Shown: positions 63,595 through 64,000 of the stretch, piece after piece
Numbering within the stretch: position 1 is the first letter of the stretch
How the letters are laid out: each line of letters starts with the position of its first letter
NCBI RefSeq assembly: GCF_014653785.1
Contig: NZ_BNAS01000005.1
Location: 1-64,000 of the forward strand
From: Promicromonospora soli
Lineage (GTDB): Bacteria; Actinomycetota; Actinomycetes; Actinomycetales; Cellulomonadaceae
Length of the DNA: 64,000 bases
Reading direction: 5' to 3'
The notes under the pieces: generated by a model
Database searches by the model: none
The model's input: the letters and a program-made list of their open reading frames with translations, nothing else
What the model was told of the DNA's origin: nothing
Made by a program: the position numbers and the translations under genes

Positions 63595-64000
63595 CGGTAC
63601 ATGTCCTCGCTGCAGAGTGCCGGGATGCCGCTGGGTTCCTCGTGCCGCCGCAGGCAGCACAGGGGCGGCGTGACTGACGGGAAGGCAGGCAGAGAGCCCA
63701 CCGTAGCCTCGTCGACCTGCTCGCCCCGGGCGAGACCCGCCCGCTCGACGATCAGGTCGACCAGGCCCTGGACGAACGGCGCGCGGGTGCCCACGGTGCC
63801 GGCGCGCACGGCGGTCATGCCGAGCTCAGCAGCGGTGGCGAGGGCCTCGGTGTCGAGGTCGTAGACGACCTCCATGTGGTCGCTCACAAATCCAATGGGA
63901 GAGAGCACCACGTTGCGCAGGCCCGCGCCTGCGCGCTCGGTGAGCAGATCGTTCACGTCGGGCTCGAGCCACGGCTGGCTCGGCGGGCCAGAGCGCGAGC
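63591..64000 (-). CDS. hemH: Ferrochelatase (coproporphyrin III type), 3' part; 5' end outside window
   Basis: The visible 136 or so codons encode the C-terminal part: [17 protein letters not shown] at the window edge, then [23 protein letters not shown], where [17 protein letters not shown] is the conserved ferrochelatase active-site region with His and Glu. The C-terminus has CCLRRHEEP, where a Cys pair could help bind a [2Fe-2S] cluster as in some actinobacterial enzymes. It inserts iron into coproporphyrin III for HemQ, whose gene is coupled by a 4-bp overlap. Confidence 0.93.
   Translation of the reverse strand, partial: SRSGPPSQPWLEPDVNDLLTERAGAGLRNVVLSPIGFVSDHMEVVYDLDTEALATAAELGMTAVRAGTVGTRAPFVQGLVDLIVERAGLARGEQVDEATVGSLPAFPSVTPPLCCLRRHEEPSGIPALCSEDMYR

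Overview
The window is a chromosomal segment of a very high-GC actinobacterium, most likely a Micrococcales member of the Promicromonosporaceae/Cellulomonadaceae type. Pointers are two WhiB regulators, a PdtaS-type kinase, LytR-CpsA-Psr proteins, HemQ plus ferrochelatase (coproporphyrin heme route), many leaderless start codons, and dispersed mini-repeats translated as VEPVET or RQAQEPT. No rRNA, tRNA, CRISPR array, transposase or phage gene was seen. The genus is an inference.

Layout. (1) 1-5131: the 3' end of a UDP-glucose dehydrogenase gene, then a leftward surface-glycan group (SGNH acyltransferase, GT2, polysialyltransferase-like protein). (2) 5231-8582: divergent secreted PGRP-type amidase and SpoIID/LytB-domain protein. 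(3) 8636-32835: a neighbourhood that, from memory, matches the Mycobacterium tuberculosis manA-manB-DUF3499-metallopeptidase-whiB2-TIGR03089-LCP-purE-purK order. It is split at 12446-20333 by an inserted six-gene polysaccharide block (flippase-like, GT4, GT2, three GT-C/DUF2142-like membrane proteins). (4) 32847-40870: an OmpR/HisKA two-component pair, a NarL-type pair, and a MacB/FtsX-type ABC exporter. (5) 41244-47713: an orphan EccC-like FtsK/SpoIIIE ATPase, a small membrane protein, whiB1 and pdtaS (another conserved actinobacterial pair) and a DUF2505 protein. (6) 48011-55603: a cellobiose-type ABC uptake operon with two tandem paralogous binding proteins, two permeases, a GH1 beta-glucosidase and a CebR-like LacI repressor; two near-perfect CebR boxes precede the second binding protein. 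(7) 55619-61691: proline-to-2-oxoglutarate catabolism (PutA, a divergent PAS-AraC regulator, a Glu/Leu/Phe/Val dehydrogenase). (8) 61818-64000: a PrmC/HemK-like methyltransferase, hemQ and the 3' part of hemH.

Working together: ManA/ManB make mannose phosphates and Ugd makes UDP-glucuronate for the glycosyltransferases and membrane GT-C proteins. LCP proteins can attach glycans to the wall, and amidase/SpoIID proteins act on the wall. The ceb operon imports and hydrolyses cello-oligosaccharides under CebR control.

Non-coding highlights: long palindromes in most convergent gene spacers, including one 65-bp element present twice in opposite orientation; a perfect 52-bp palindrome after the dehydrogenase gene; two families of short repeats inserted in frame in coding sequence, one inside a response-regulator receiver domain; and a recurrent TANNNT-6nt-(A/G)TG leaderless signature at about 14 genes. 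I did not find a clear-cut new defence or mobile system.
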